Shown: in pieces, positions 34,784-43,991 of the stretch
How positions within the stretch are numbered: position 1 is the first letter of the stretch
How the letters are laid out: each line of letters starts with the position of its first letter
Assembly (NCBI GenBank): GCA_011523845.1
Contig: WTFV01000272.1
Span: forward strand, 1 to 59,370
Reading direction: 5' to 3'
DNA: 59,370 bases
Origin: Acidobacteriota bacterium
Lineage (GTDB): Bacteria; Acidobacteriota; Vicinamibacteria; Vicinamibacterales; UBA8438
Made by a program: the position numbers and the translations under genes
The notes under the pieces: model-generated
What the model saw: the letters and a program-made list of their open reading frames with translations, nothing else
Told to the model about the DNA's origin: nothing
The model's database searches: none

Positions 34784-36100
34784 TCACCGCCGGCTCACGC
34801 CATGGCGTTCGAGTATGTCCATCACGGCCTCGATGGGCAGCGCCTCCCGCGTGCCCCAGCGGCTGCTCACGGTGGTCGCTCTGAACAGGGAGTTGTAGAT
34901 CGCCTCTTCGGTCGCTTCCACCGTCGCCTGAAAGAGGGCCGACATGTCGCCGTTCGAGAGATCCTCCACGGTCCGCACGCCCTCGCCCGGCCGCCGCCGC
35001 ACGCCCGCCGCGGTCGAGAAGCCGATCACGTAGTCGCCCGATCCGTTGCCGGCGAACGACCCGGTCCGCGCCAGCCCCATCACGGCGCGCCGCGCCACCC
35101 GCTCCAGGTTGCGCGCCGACAGCGGCGCGTCGGTGGCCACGACCATCATGATCGACCCCTGCGACTGGTCCTCGCTGTCTTCCCGTCCGGGATCCGGGGA
35201 GTCGCCGTCACCGTCCCCGCCGATCTCGGCGCTGAACGCGTACCGGCCCAGCTCCCGCCCTACCGGCGCGCCCAGAATCTGCAGGATGCCCCCGAAGTTG
35301 GACTGCACCAGCACGCCCACGGTATAGCCGCCCAGCGACGCGGGAAGTACGCGCGAGCTCGTGCCGATCCCGCCCTTCCAGCCGAAGGCCGACGTCCCGG
35401 TCCCGGCCCCGACCGCGCCTTCCTCCACGGGCCCCGCCGTCGCGCCCTCGAGCGCCGCCCGCACGTCGCCGGCCGTCACGGGCCGGCTGCGAATGTCGTT
35501 GAGGCCGCCGTCGTTGGTCTCGCCGACGACGGGGTTGATGGACCGCACGCCCTGCATGCCCTGCGCGTCGAGAGCCCATTCGACCAGGGCGTCGGCCGCC
35601 TTCCAGACGCACAACGTACAGGTCAGGAGAACGGGCGTCTCCAGCTCGCCCAGTTCGCGGACCTGGGTGACCCCGAGGAGCTTGCCGAACCCGTTGGCCG
35701 CGTAGATGGCGGCGGGGACGCGATCGAAGAAGACGTTGCCGCCGTGGGGACGAATCGCGGTGACCCCGGTGCGCACGGCGTCGCCCCGGACGAGCGTGGC
35801 GTGGCCGACCAGAACGCCCTCCACGTCGGTGATCGCGTTGAACGCCCCCGGCCGGAAGACGCCGACCTCGATTCCCAGATCGCGGGCACGCGGCCTCGGC
35901 GGCTCCTGTCTCGTCGGGTCCTGCCGCGCCGTCGACTCCGCGTTCCGGGTCGTCCCCGGCGACGCCGCCGACCGTGCCGCGGTCGTCCGCGGCTCGGTCT
36001 CGAGCATTGCGAACGGAGCCGTGGGAGACGCCGGGACGGCGGGCGCGATCGGGGCCGCGAGAAGACTGCCGGCGAACAGCAACGAGAACGATACAGTCAT
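34784..36100 (-). CDS. P1-family aminopeptidase (DmpA-like), exported
   Basis: A 438-aa protein with a signal-like N-terminus and a disordered Ser/Thr/Arg stretch. The peptidase begins at DLGIEVGVFRPGAFNAITDV. NPVVGETNDGGLNDI and GTGTSAFGWKGGIGTSSR are typical of DmpA/BapA beta-aminopeptidases. The self-cleavage site is probably Gly-Ser in DQSQGSIMMVVATDAPL. It overlaps the pterin dehydratase gene by 4 nt (ATGA). Confidence 0.88.
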   Translation of the reverse strand: MTVSFSLLFAGSLLAAPIAPAVPASPTAPFAMLETEPRTTAARSAASPGTTRNAESTARQDPTRQEPPRPRARDLGIEVGVFRPGAFNAITDVEGVLVGHATLVRGDAVRTGVTAIRPHGGNVFFDRVPAAIYAANGFGKLLGVTQVRELGELETPVLLTCTLCVWKAADALVEWALDAQGMQGVRSINPVVGETNDGGLNDIRSRPVTAGDVRAALEGATAGPVEEGAVGAGTGTSAFGWKGGIGTSSRVLPASLGGYTVGVLVQSNFGGILQILGAPVGRELGRYAFSAEIGGDGDGDSPDPGREDSEDQSQGSIMMVVATDAPLSARNLERVARRAVMGLARTGSFAGNGSGDYVIGFSTAAGVRRRPGEGVRTVEDLSNGDMSALFQATVEATEEAIYNSLFRATTVSSRWGTREALPIEAVMDILERHGVSRR

Positions 36101-36426
36101 CGCAACGCGTCCGCCTTCGCCGCGAAGACGAAGTCGCTCTCCGTCAGGCCGTCGATCTTGTGGGTCCAGATGGTGACCTTCACCCGGCCCCAGGTCAGGT
36201 AGATGTCGGGGTGGTGGTCCTGCTCCTCCGCCATCTCGCCGACCTTGATCGTGAAGTCGAGCGCCTGGCGGAAGTCGTCGAACTTGTAGACCTTCTCCAG
36301 GTGGTGCTGCTCGACGACGTTCCAGTCGCCGCCGAGCCGCGCCTGGAAATCCGCCAGCGCCTCACCGGTCAACGGCGGGACGCCGCCGCGGCACGGCACG
36401 CACTGCTGTTTCGCGAGTTCACTCAT
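36097..36426 (-). CDS. phhB: 4a-hydroxytetrahydrobiopterin (pterin-4a-carbinolamine) dehydratase
   Basis: About 109 aa, start MSELAKQQCV. The active-site region EEQDHHPDIYLTWGRVKVTI has the diagnostic DHHP motif, followed by TIWTHKIDGLTESDF. It recycles the pterin cofactor for aromatic amino acid hydroxylases; no hydroxylase is seen here. The end overlaps the P1 peptidase start by 4 nt. Confidence 0.92.
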   Translation of the reverse strand: MSELAKQQCVPCRGGVPPLTGEALADFQARLGGDWNVVEQHHLEKVYKFDDFRQALDFTIKVGEMAEEQDHHPDIYLTWGRVKVTIWTHKIDGLTESDFVFAAKADALR

Positions 36427-36498
36427 CGTTTGCGTCTCCTTGCTTCGACAACCCGGGTCCGTGACGCACCCCAAGCCTGCTGCACGACCCGGAGTTGC

Positions 36499-38118
36499 TC
36501 ATGCGACCGCCTCCATCCCCGCGTGTTGCGCGCCGCCCACCAGGCGCATCACCAGTTCGTCGAGCCCGTTCAACGGGTCATGCAAACGCCTGACGAGTCG
36601 TCCGAGCGAGACGACGACCTCGCGCGCCGGCAGAGGCATGACGCGAAGCTCGGTCGCATTGACCTGGGTATTCCCGTTGACGCACCTGAAGTACGTGTCG
36701 AGCAGGCTGCTGTTGTAGAGCGCCGTCAGCCCCCACGCCTCGTCCTCGGAGAGCGTGCCGCCCGGACGGTGGATGTAGTTGAGGTGGTTCTCGAGTCCGA
36801 TCTCCGGGACCGCGAAATCTCCGGCAAGGTAGGGCGCCGCGGCCAGCCGGCGCGCTTCTTCCTTGGCGGTGAACCGGCGCATGAGCACGTAGTTCCGATT
36901 CGGGATGAGCAGCGCCTCGGCCCCCCGACGACGGATGTACTCCGGCTTGCGCCGATTCAGCGGCCAAGTCACCTGCGTGCCGCGTACATGGTGCATCCAG
37001 AGCAGGGGCGCATGCGTATCCGGGACGCGCCCCTCGCGGTCGACGACCGCGGTGGCGCGAAAGGGTACGACCGGGCCTGTCGAGATCTCGAGGCCGAGGC
37101 TGTGCAACGTCGTGGACCACGCATCGACCAGCGCCAGGACCCTGCCCTCCTCGGCGGACGCAGGCAGCCGCAGCACCCGATCCGCTGTCTCCTGGTCGAG
37201 CGCGGTACGTAGCGGCACCGTGCGCAGGGCAGCCGCGGCGAGGTCGTTCACGCCGCGGCTGCACGAGATCGTCAGCTCGGCCTGGAGATCGGCGCGCCGC
37301 CGCGGATCGCGGCGGACCCCGGCCAGGATGACGTTCTCTTGCAGAACGTCGTCACGGCGGAATGCGGCCCGGCGCGACCCGAACACGTGGACGTGCAGCG
37401 GACGGATCATTTCAAAAAAAGTCGTACGGAACCGCCGGAAGTACGAACCGGACGCGAAGCTTCGCGGCGTGATGCAGACGAAGTCGCCACCGGGCCGCAG
37501 CAGCGCGGCGCTCACGGCCATGAACAGCGCGTAGATGTTCGGCTGGCCATGGACCACCGTCGAGGCCGCGACGGCGCGCGGATCCGTCCGGCCGATCTTG
37601 AAGTAGGGCGGGTTGAAGATGACGGCGTCGAAGCCCTCGCCGCCGGAACCGCAACGTATCGGACCACCCGGGCGCAGGGCGCCTGCGTGGGCCATCACGA
37701 AGTCCGCCGCCTCGACCCGGGCCTCCAGGCGCACGCCGTAGCGCGCGCGGCACCATGCGGTCAGATACGCAAGCACCGCGCGCAGAGGCGCGATCAGGTC
37801 TGCGTCCACCTCGTACGCGCCACACTCGATGGACACCGGCGCCGGCTCGCGCGCGACGATGGCCTCCACCGCGGCGCAGCACAGGACGCCGGCCCCGGCT
37901 GCGGGGTCGAGCATCCGCAGTCGGCCGCCCGACGCCCGGATGCGCGCCGCCATGAAGTCCGCGGCGAGTACGGGAGTCAGGTATAGACCGTGCCCCTTGC
38001 GGTGTCGATCCGATTTGGCGGCGGCATAACGTGCGCCGACACGGTCGGCGTAGACGGTCGGCCGCTCGCCCGGTTCGGGCCGCGGGAGGGCCGAAGGCGA
38101 CAACGGCGAAGACAACAT
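36499..38118 (-). CDS. N6-adenine DNA methyltransferase (Eco57I-like)
   Basis: About 539 aa. The SAM-binding region is MLDPAAGAGVLCCAAVEAI and the catalytic motif IV is FNPPYFKIGR, as in gamma-type N6-adenine methyltransferases. LRPGGDFVCITPRSFASG follows. The C-terminal ~250 residues look like a target-recognition domain (ENHLNYIHRP, ALYNSSLLDTYFR), and no PD-(D/E)xK nuclease motif was seen. It starts 7 nt after the MBL gene and closes a four-gene operon with kinase and receiver. The role could be restriction-modification, self-marking or epigenetic regulation. Confidence 0.82.
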   Translation of the reverse strand: MLSSPLSPSALPRPEPGERPTVYADRVGARYAAAKSDRHRKGHGLYLTPVLAADFMAARIRASGGRLRMLDPAAGAGVLCCAAVEAIVAREPAPVSIECGAYEVDADLIAPLRAVLAYLTAWCRARYGVRLEARVEAADFVMAHAGALRPGGPIRCGSGGEGFDAVIFNPPYFKIGRTDPRAVAASTVVHGQPNIYALFMAVSAALLRPGGDFVCITPRSFASGSYFRRFRTTFFEMIRPLHVHVFGSRRAAFRRDDVLQENVILAGVRRDPRRRADLQAELTISCSRGVNDLAAAALRTVPLRTALDQETADRVLRLPASAEEGRVLALVDAWSTTLHSLGLEISTGPVVPFRATAVVDREGRVPDTHAPLLWMHHVRGTQVTWPLNRRKPEYIRRRGAEALLIPNRNYVLMRRFTAKEEARRLAAAPYLAGDFAVPEIGLENHLNYIHRPGGTLSEDEAWGLTALYNSSLLDTYFRCVNGNTQVNATELRVMPLPAREVVVSLGRLVRRLHDPLNGLDELVMRLVGGAQHAGMEAVA

Positions 38119-38125
38119 GTACCGT

Positions 38126-39103
38126 CTATCGTCGCCGGCACAGGGGCGTCTGCGCCGCGCGATCGATGAATGCCGCATGAATCTCCCGCGCCGGTTCATG
38201 GCCTGCACCACCTATTCTCATCGACCCGGCACAACACCGGCCGCGCTGGCGGCCGACCGCGAATGCATCGGCAAGATGATCGGACTCGAGCGGCAGAACG
38301 CTGTCGGTAGCGCAGTGCGTCGACATCTGGGTGCACATGACGCGGCAGCGCTCGCGGTTTCGAACGGCACGGACGATTTCGGGCCGCGGAGTGGCGTGAA
38401 CCCGACCAATCGAAAATATCACCCCGGTCGGCGCAACGGCATCGAGAAGCCGATTCGTGAACCGGACGTTCTGCGCCTCCGTGGCGCTGGCCGACACGTT
38501 GCCTCCGTGATGCGGAAACACCAGCACGTCGGCGGCGAGACCGCCGTCGATTTGCAGCAGATGATCGAGCCCCACGTCGTCGAGATCACCTGCGAGGAGA
38601 ACGCGGGTCCTTCGATCCATTTCGATCCGGACCACGGCGCTGACGGTGTTGGTCGAGATTCGGCGCCCATCGGCATCCACGCCTCCTGGACCGAGTGCCG
38701 CCAGCGCGCGCCGCGGGGCCAGCACTTCGGCCACGGCGTTCCGGCTGAGCTCGAATCGACGACCTTCGACAAGCTGAACCTCGAAAGTCACGCCCCGGGT
38801 TCGATTGACCTCGTCGAGTTCGAACACGAGCGCCTGCCACGTGCGGGACGATTGCGCTGCATCGCTGTTCAGCCAAACGGCATCGACCCCGATGCCGGGC
38901 TGTGCCAGCAGCGCCACCAGCCCCTTGAGATGATCGGTATCCGCGTGGGAAATGAGCACGGCTCGAACGTGGGTAATCCGAGCTTCCTCGAGGAACTCCA
39001 GAAGCGCTGTGCCCGGTCCTGCGTCGACCACGATTGCCGCTGAATCTTCGTGGAGCACGGCCGCGGAACCGTGGCCAACGTCCAGTACCACGAGCTCAGC
39101 CAC
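38126..39103 (-). CDS. Metallo-beta-lactamase-fold hydrolase (ComEC-like)
   Basis: A 325-aa protein. The metal motif is SHADTDH (residues 52-58), with LLAGDLDD and FPHHGGN later supplying further ligands. The fold resembles the ComEC/Rec2-type MBL domain that acts on nucleic acid or phosphodiesters, without membrane segments. It overlaps the receiver gene by 8 nt. The C-terminal ~70 residues become Arg/Cys-rich and may be a divergent tail. Confidence 0.8.
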   Translation of the reverse strand: MAELVVLDVGHGSAAVLHEDSAAIVVDAGPGTALLEFLEEARITHVRAVLISHADTDHLKGLVALLAQPGIGVDAVWLNSDAAQSSRTWQALVFELDEVNRTRGVTFEVQLVEGRRFELSRNAVAEVLAPRRALAALGPGGVDADGRRISTNTVSAVVRIEMDRRTRVLLAGDLDDVGLDHLLQIDGGLAADVLVFPHHGGNVSASATEAQNVRFTNRLLDAVAPTGVIFSIGRVHATPRPEIVRAVRNRERCRVMCTQMSTHCATDSVLPLESDHLADAFAVGRQRGRCCAGSMRIGGAGHEPAREIHAAFIDRAAQTPLCRRR

Positions 39104-39758
39104 GCCGACTCCACTTCACGAAGAGAGCATCCGGCGACTCCGCGCCCAGATTGACGTAGGCGTGCGTTCGAAACCCAACGGCGATCTGCGGTCGAACAGC
39201 CGCCGGTATGTCCTCGAACCGCAGTCGGATCGACTCCTCGAGCGTCCATGCCGGAACGGCGAGGTCCACGACTTTCCGTTCGTCGTCGATCCGTTCGATC
39301 ACGATCTGCGCCCGCCAAGCCTTGCGCTCAGGCGACACCTTTCCGTCGAGCTCGGCCTTGCAGTCACGAAACGCTCGATGCACTTCATCCGGCTCGTTGA
39401 TCTCATCAGGCCGCAACACGACCGGAATGTCCGGCAGCAGCGGACGAATGACGTCGATGTCGGAACCGTTGTATCGAGTGCACAGGATGGCGGGGAACTG
39501 GTTCCTGGTGGCGAATGACACCAGCCGGGCGCCCGAGAAGCGGGCATAGTTTCGAACGTTCAGGTGATGGTCGCAGACCATGCCGTGGGATTCCGCGGTC
39601 ACCTTCCGGAACGCATCCTCCAGGTCCTGCAGAGGACCGACTATCGGCACGGCCCTCAACTCGGCGTCGGACAGGACCCAACCCATCGAGGTGCGGCTAC
39701 CTTCCTCGTCGTCCACTACCGCCACGGCGGTGATCCCGATTGCGTGAATTGCCGACAT
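39096..39758 (-). CDS. Receiver-domain-like protein with unknown C-terminal domain
   Basis: A 220-aa protein. The N-terminal half looks like a CheY receiver: acidic VVDDEEGSR (Asp16-Asp17), phosphoacceptor candidate Asp63 in MVCDHHLN, and a C-terminal LRPDE in which the usual Lys is replaced by Arg. The C-terminal ~100 residues are not a recognised output domain. It is 3 nt downstream of a histidine kinase and overlaps the MBL gene. It is probably the kinase's partner, or a degenerate receiver-like adaptor. Confidence 0.6.
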   Translation of the reverse strand: MSAIHAIGITAVAVVDDEEGSRTSMGWVLSDAELRAVPIVGPLQDLEDAFRKVTAESHGMVCDHHLNVRNYARFSGARLVSFATRNQFPAILCTRYNGSDIDVIRPLLPDIPVVLRPDEINEPDEVHRAFRDCKAELDGKVSPERKAWRAQIVIERIDDERKVVDLAVPAWTLEESIRLRFEDIPAAVRPQIAVGFRTHAYVNLGAESPDALFVKWSRRG

Positions 39759-39761
39759 CAG

Positions 39762-41819
39762 CTATGCCCCGACCGCAGGCAGACTGATCGTGAACTCGAC
39801 GCCACCGAGATCCCGGCTCTCGGCAACGACCGCGGTCCCGCCCAGATCGCGGGCCGTGTCACGCACGATTGTCAGGCCCAACCCCGATCCGTCCGGCTGC
39901 GAGGTCACGCCGGGAAGCCAGATCTCGTCCGCCGAGAATGCGCCCAACCCGTCGCCGTTGTCGGCCACCCGCAACTCGACGCAACCGTTGACCATCCTGG
40001 TTTCCAGACGGACTCTTCGCTCCCGCGCCTTGGAATCACTCAGCGCCACCAGCGCGTTCGTCAGCAGATTCACGATGATCGACTCGACCGCCGCAACCGA
40101 TCCCATCAGACACGGATCGCCGGGACCGGGCCGGTAGTCGAACGCCACGTCACGCACCTGGAAGAACTGACTGTAGCTGCGCAGGACGTCCGCGACCGCA
40201 TCGTGCACCCGAACCCTGGTGGTTCGGCGTTTGTCACGCGCCACCAGATCGAGCGTGGAGTCGGTGAAGGCGCCGAGCGATCTCGCGCTCGACTCGATGC
40301 TGTCCAGAGGAGCGGCGACGTCTTCCGGAAGTGCATCCGCGAGTCTCCCGACGCGGCGCCGCAACGTCCCCACCGCGCGTCCGATCACCTTGAGGGGCCC
40401 CCGCGACGCCTCGTGTGCGAATACGGCGGACATGATGCCGGCTGTACCCAACGTGCGATATAGCTGCACTTCCTCCCTGAGTGTTCTCACCTCTCTGTCG
40501 CGGTCCCGATCGTAGCCCTCGAACGCCTGCACGAGCTCCTCGCCGGTCACGCCCCGCGCACCAGCGATCGCCGCTTGCAGGCGCTCACGACTGTGACGCA
40601 CCTGCCGATTGACCTGCTCGCGTCTTCGGCCGCGGCGCTGTTCGGCGACACGCAGGCGCTCACGCGCCATCCAGTCCAGGCCGTCTCTCGCCATTTCCCG
40701 CAGGTCGACGAAAGCGGCGTTCTCGATCATCCCGGAGCGATCCGTCTTCGCGACCAGTCCGGCGTCCCGATCGACTACCCGAACGCGTCCGATCGAGGTA
40801 GACGTGCTGGGACGTTCCTCGGGGCTGCGAGTCCTCTGGAGGTTCATGTCCAGCCAGTCGTTGCCGGGGTCGCCGTACGGCGGCGCCCGCAGGTCGTTCA
40901 CGTAGAGCAATACGCCGCCGAATTCGCGCAGCCAGTTGCGTACGTCGCCCAACGTGCTGGCGCGAGCCTGAAAGGTCTTCGCATCGAGAATGAACACCCA
41001 CAGATCGAAGATCGCCGGCGGGCAGGCGTACGGTTCGTCGTTGCGCCGCAATTCCTTGTGCGCCGCCCGGAACAGCGTCTCTCCGCGCCAGTCCATGACC
41101 GAGGCGGACGCACGTCCCGCACCGTCCACGCGCGCGCTCAGATGGTATTCGGCATCCTCGAAGTACTTGGATCGGACCAGTGCCTCGAACTCGCGGAATT
41201 CCTCCGCCCGCAACTCGACGCGAAACGCTTCGGGATCGTCGCCGAACGGGTCCGAGAGCAGCACCAGGGCGCGCGCCAGCCGGCGTACCTCGCGGCGCGT
41301 GACGCCGCGCGCGAGTTCCTCGACCCGGATCGTAGTTCCGCTGGCCGCGCCCGGCCGGCGTCCCGAGGTTTCGATGGAAACAGGTACGTCGTCGACCACC
41401 GCGGCATGGTCGAAATCACGCCAGTCGATACGTAGTACATGCTCATGCGACCACTCGGAATCGGGACGCGTCTCCATGGTCACGCGCCGCCCGGCGCGCA
41501 ACGCGGCCAGGCGGCCCAGTCCCTTGCTGCCCGCCGGGATGCGCCCGCGGCCGGTCCGCGTCATCCTGTCCTTGGGCGACTTCCCCAGCAACAGGAAGTG
41601 ATCGACGACGTCCTGCAGGGACATGCCGCATCCATCGTCCGTGACCGACAAGGTGCCGCCTGCCGCTTCCACGTTCTCCAGCACCACCGAACAGGTAGAA
41701 GCATCGGCGTCGTGCGCATTCTTCACGAGCTCGAGCACACCGTGGTCGAGTGATGGATTGAGTTCTTCCCCGAGTCTACGCAGGATGTCGGTGGCGAATC
41801 GAAACCTGGCATCAGTCAT
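39762..41819 (-). CDS. Histidine kinase with two GHKL domains (Hsp90-like N-terminus)
   Basis: About 685 aa. The N-terminal domain is GHKL of Hsp90/MutL type: LELVKNAHDADAS (Asn34), VTDDGCGM (61-66) and GSKGLGR (98-104). The C-terminal domain is a classical kinase: phosphoacceptor-like HEASRGPL (His469), N-box NLLTNAL (~Asn588), G1 box DNGDGLG (~621) and G2 GSGLGL (~646). In between is a coiled, basic Arg-rich region (~440-470 upstream). No TM segment or sensor domain is evident, so it is probably cytoplasmic. Such dual ATPase kinases sit in defence-like loci. It is the first gene of a four-gene operon. Confidence 0.82.
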   Translation of the reverse strand: MTDARFRFATDILRRLGEELNPSLDHGVLELVKNAHDADASTCSVVLENVEAAGGTLSVTDDGCGMSLQDVVDHFLLLGKSPKDRMTRTGRGRIPAGSKGLGRLAALRAGRRVTMETRPDSEWSHEHVLRIDWRDFDHAAVVDDVPVSIETSGRRPGAASGTTIRVEELARGVTRREVRRLARALVLLSDPFGDDPEAFRVELRAEEFREFEALVRSKYFEDAEYHLSARVDGAGRASASVMDWRGETLFRAAHKELRRNDEPYACPPAIFDLWVFILDAKTFQARASTLGDVRNWLREFGGVLLYVNDLRAPPYGDPGNDWLDMNLQRTRSPEERPSTSTSIGRVRVVDRDAGLVAKTDRSGMIENAAFVDLREMARDGLDWMARERLRVAEQRRGRRREQVNRQVRHSRERLQAAIAGARGVTGEELVQAFEGYDRDRDREVRTLREEVQLYRTLGTAGIMSAVFAHEASRGPLKVIGRAVGTLRRRVGRLADALPEDVAAPLDSIESSARSLGAFTDSTLDLVARDKRRTTRVRVHDAVADVLRSYSQFFQVRDVAFDYRPGPGDPCLMGSVAAVESIIVNLLTNALVALSDSKARERRVRLETRMVNGCVELRVADNGDGLGAFSADEIWLPGVTSQPDGSGLGLTIVRDTARDLGGTAVVAESRDLGGVEFTISLPAVGA

Positions 41820-42226
41820 CGTGCTTCCACCGCGGTGTGGCCAAGTGTCGCCCGGGCGAACGGAGGATTCAGAACCACGTGCGCGGCGCGGCAAGCCCGC
41901 GCGCCCGATGACCGTCGCCCGTCCGCGGGCAGTCGCCGGCGCCGCAGTGTCCCCGCCGCCACATGGGTGGCCGCCTCGGAATACGGCAGTCCGTTCATCA
42001 CCCGGTCTCCAGTCTCTCAGGCGCGCCCGCTCCAGCATAAGGCACATCAACGCCACAATGCCGATCCACTCAACCATGCCGGACCGCGCCGCGGCGCGCC
42101 TCGCCAGCGCGACGCACCGGCGGTCTTGCCTCCGGTTATAGTGAGTCGCTCGTCGCCTGGCCGGCCGGAGACCGACGGCGGTCCCTGCTCCCACGTCCGG
42201 CCCGCACGCGCGAAGGAGATCCAATC
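41820..42226. other. Intergenic region between the kinase operon and DUF6526
   Basis: About 400 bp without a supported gene; open frames here look like noise of high-GC sequence. It must contain the promoter of the leftward kinase operon and of the rightward DUF6526 gene, but I see no clear -35/-10 pair. An AAGGAGAT ribosome site lies just before 42227. Confidence 0.4.
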
Positions 42227-42664
42227 ATGTCCGAAAAGCGCCCACAGACCTACGCGAACCACGCGAAGCTCGTCCCGCTGTTCCACTACGTCGTGATGCC
42301 GTTGCTGCTCATCAACCTGGTCCTGGCCCTGGCCGGGCTCCTGGACGGCATCACGCTCGGAAGTCTGAACCAGGTCGGCACGGGCGTCGCGATGCTGCTG
42401 GCGGCCCTCTTCGCCCGCGTGTTCGCGCTGAAGGCCCAGGACCGCGTCATCCGTCTCGAGGAACGGCTGCGCATGGAGCGGCTGCTGCCGGACGACCTGA
42501 AGCCGCGCATCGACGACGTATCGACCGCGCAATGCGTCGCGCTGCGTTTCGCCGGCGACGAGGAGCTGCCGGACCTGGTTCGCCGGGCGCTGGACGAGAA
42601 AGCGGATCAGAAGACGATAAAGCAGGCGATCAAGACCTGGCGGGCCGACTATCAGCGCGTGTAG
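42227..42664 (+). CDS. DUF6526 membrane protein
   Basis: A 145-aa protein with two predicted TM helices (HYVVMPLLLINLVLALAGLL and VGTGVAMLLAALFARVFALK) and a cytoplasmic helical C-terminus (QDRVIRLEERLRMERLL). The opening QTYANHAKLVPLFHY matches DUF6526 proteins as I recall them. Strong ribosome-binding site AAGGAGAT. Function unknown. Confidence 0.75.
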   Translation: MSEKRPQTYANHAKLVPLFHYVVMPLLLINLVLALAGLLDGITLGSLNQVGTGVAMLLAALFARVFALKAQDRVIRLEERLRMERLLPDDLKPRIDDVSTAQCVALRFAGDEELPDLVRRALDEKADQKTIKQAIKTWRADYQRV

Positions 42665-42794
42665 CGGCCCCCGACGCCGTCCAACGCCTCCGGCGCCGGC
42701 CCGCTGACGCGCCGGAGGCCATGGCGGCGCACCGTCACGGCCGGGACGCGGCGGTCTCGACGAGTGTCTGGCGTCGAGGGCGCCCGCACCATCG

Positions 42795-43613
42795 TCACGC
42801 CCGCGCCTTCGCGGCGGCCACGGCGGCGTCCCACGCCTCCGCCATCCGGCTCGACGTCAGCCACAGCCCGCCGTCGACCACCAGGGTGACGCCGCTGACG
42901 AACGACGCCAGGTCCGAGCAGAGGTAGAGCGCCGCCTTCGAGACGTCGTCGATCGCGCCGAGACGGCGGAGCGGCGTCATCTCGACGACGCGGTCCTTCG
43001 CCGGACCGACGAGCAGCCGGCGGACGCCTTCCGTGTCGGCGATCGGCCCCGGCGCGATGCCGTTGACGCGAATGCCGTATTCGCCCCACTCGACGGCCAG
43101 CACGCGGGTCAGCGCGTCGACGCCCGCCTTGGCGGCCGAGACGTGGAGCTGGGCGGCGGTTCCGAAGTAGTGCAGCGTGGCGCTGATGTTCAGGACCACC
43201 CCGCCCTGCTGCTTCAGGTGCGGCAGCGCCGCGCGGCACATGTGGAACGTTCCCTTGAGATCGATGTCCACCACCGCGCCGAACGCGTTGGGCGACAGGT
43301 CTTCGGCTCGACAGAGGAAGTTGCCGGCCGCGCCGTTGACGAGAACGTCGAGCCGTCCGAACGCGTCGACCGTCCGCGCCACCGCGGCGTCGACGGCCGC
43401 CGGCTGCCGGACATCGCCCGCCACCGCCAGCGCCCGGACGCCGAGCGCCTCGATTTCCCGGCGGGTCGGCTCCAGGTGTTCCGCCTTGCGGCTGGTGATC
43501 GCCACGTCGCAGCCGTGCGCGGCCAGGGCCAGCGACAGGCCGCGGCAGATGCCGGTGCCGCCGCCGGTCACCAGCGCCGCCTTGCCCTTCAGCAGATCCG
43601 GTTGAAAGCCCAT
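42795..43613 (-). CDS. SDR oxidoreductase, 2,4-dienoyl-CoA reductase-like
   Basis: About 272 aa, start MGFQPDLLKG. The nucleotide motif is TGGGTGICRG, where the third glycine position is Cys instead of Gly. NGAAGNFLCRAEDLSPN, SATLHYFGTAAQLHVSAAKAG and RVNGIAPGPI match peroxisomal-type 2,4-dienoyl-CoA reductases, which use Lys with Tyr or Asp instead of the classic YxxxK. It would act in fatty-acid beta-oxidation. The Cys substitution should be checked for effect on NADPH binding. Confidence 0.82.
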   Translation of the reverse strand: MGFQPDLLKGKAALVTGGGTGICRGLSLALAAHGCDVAITSRKAEHLEPTRREIEALGVRALAVAGDVRQPAAVDAAVARTVDAFGRLDVLVNGAAGNFLCRAEDLSPNAFGAVVDIDLKGTFHMCRAALPHLKQQGGVVLNISATLHYFGTAAQLHVSAAKAGVDALTRVLAVEWGEYGIRVNGIAPGPIADTEGVRRLLVGPAKDRVVEMTPLRRLGAIDDVSKAALYLCSDLASFVSGVTLVVDGGLWLTSSRMAEAWDAAVAAAKARA

Positions 43614-43657
43614 TGAGCATGTCCTCTCGACAGGGGGCGAGCGGGCGAACAGTGCCA

Positions 43658-43891
43658 TCAACGCCGGTCGCGGTCACGCCGGTCGCGGATGACTTCCGCC
43701 GCAGGCGGGTTCAAGTGCACCGCGGAGCGCTGGCGCAGCCGCTCGCGAAGCTCGCGTGGCGTCGGTCGTAGCGCAATCTTTTCGAGCTCGGCCAGCACGA
43801 AGTCGGACAACGACGATCCCTCCATGGCCGCCTTTGCCTTGAGCGCGCGATGCAACTCCGCGGGAACGTTCCTGAGCTGGAGACTCGGCAT
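43658..43891 (-). CDS. FitA/VapB-like ribbon-helix-helix antitoxin, orphan
   Basis: About 77 aa. MPSLQLRNVPAELHRALKAK and SLSDFVLAELEKIA are the FitA/Arc-type ribbon-helix-helix. The tail is Arg-rich. A PIN toxin would normally follow, but the next gene on this strand is the SDR, so the antitoxin seems to have lost its partner. Confidence 0.75.
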   Translation of the reverse strand: MPSLQLRNVPAELHRALKAKAAMEGSSLSDFVLAELEKIALRPTPRELRERLRQRSAVHLNPPAAEVIRDRRDRDRR

Positions 43892-43905
43892 GTGATCAGG
43901 GTCGT

Positions 43906-43915
43906 CTGCATGCAG
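43906..43915. promoter_or_regulatory. 10-bp palindrome upstream of the orphan antitoxin
   Basis: CTGCATGCAG is a perfect palindrome 15 bp upstream of the antitoxin start, a plausible ribbon-helix-helix site. A 10-bp palindrome has an appreciable chance frequency in a gap of ~100 bp, so confidence is low. Confidence 0.3.
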
Positions 43916-43991
43916 TCTACATGTCGAGTTCGCCCTGCCTCCTCTTCGCCGCGCTTTCGCCGGCTGGAACCCGGCGCGCCGCAACCATACA

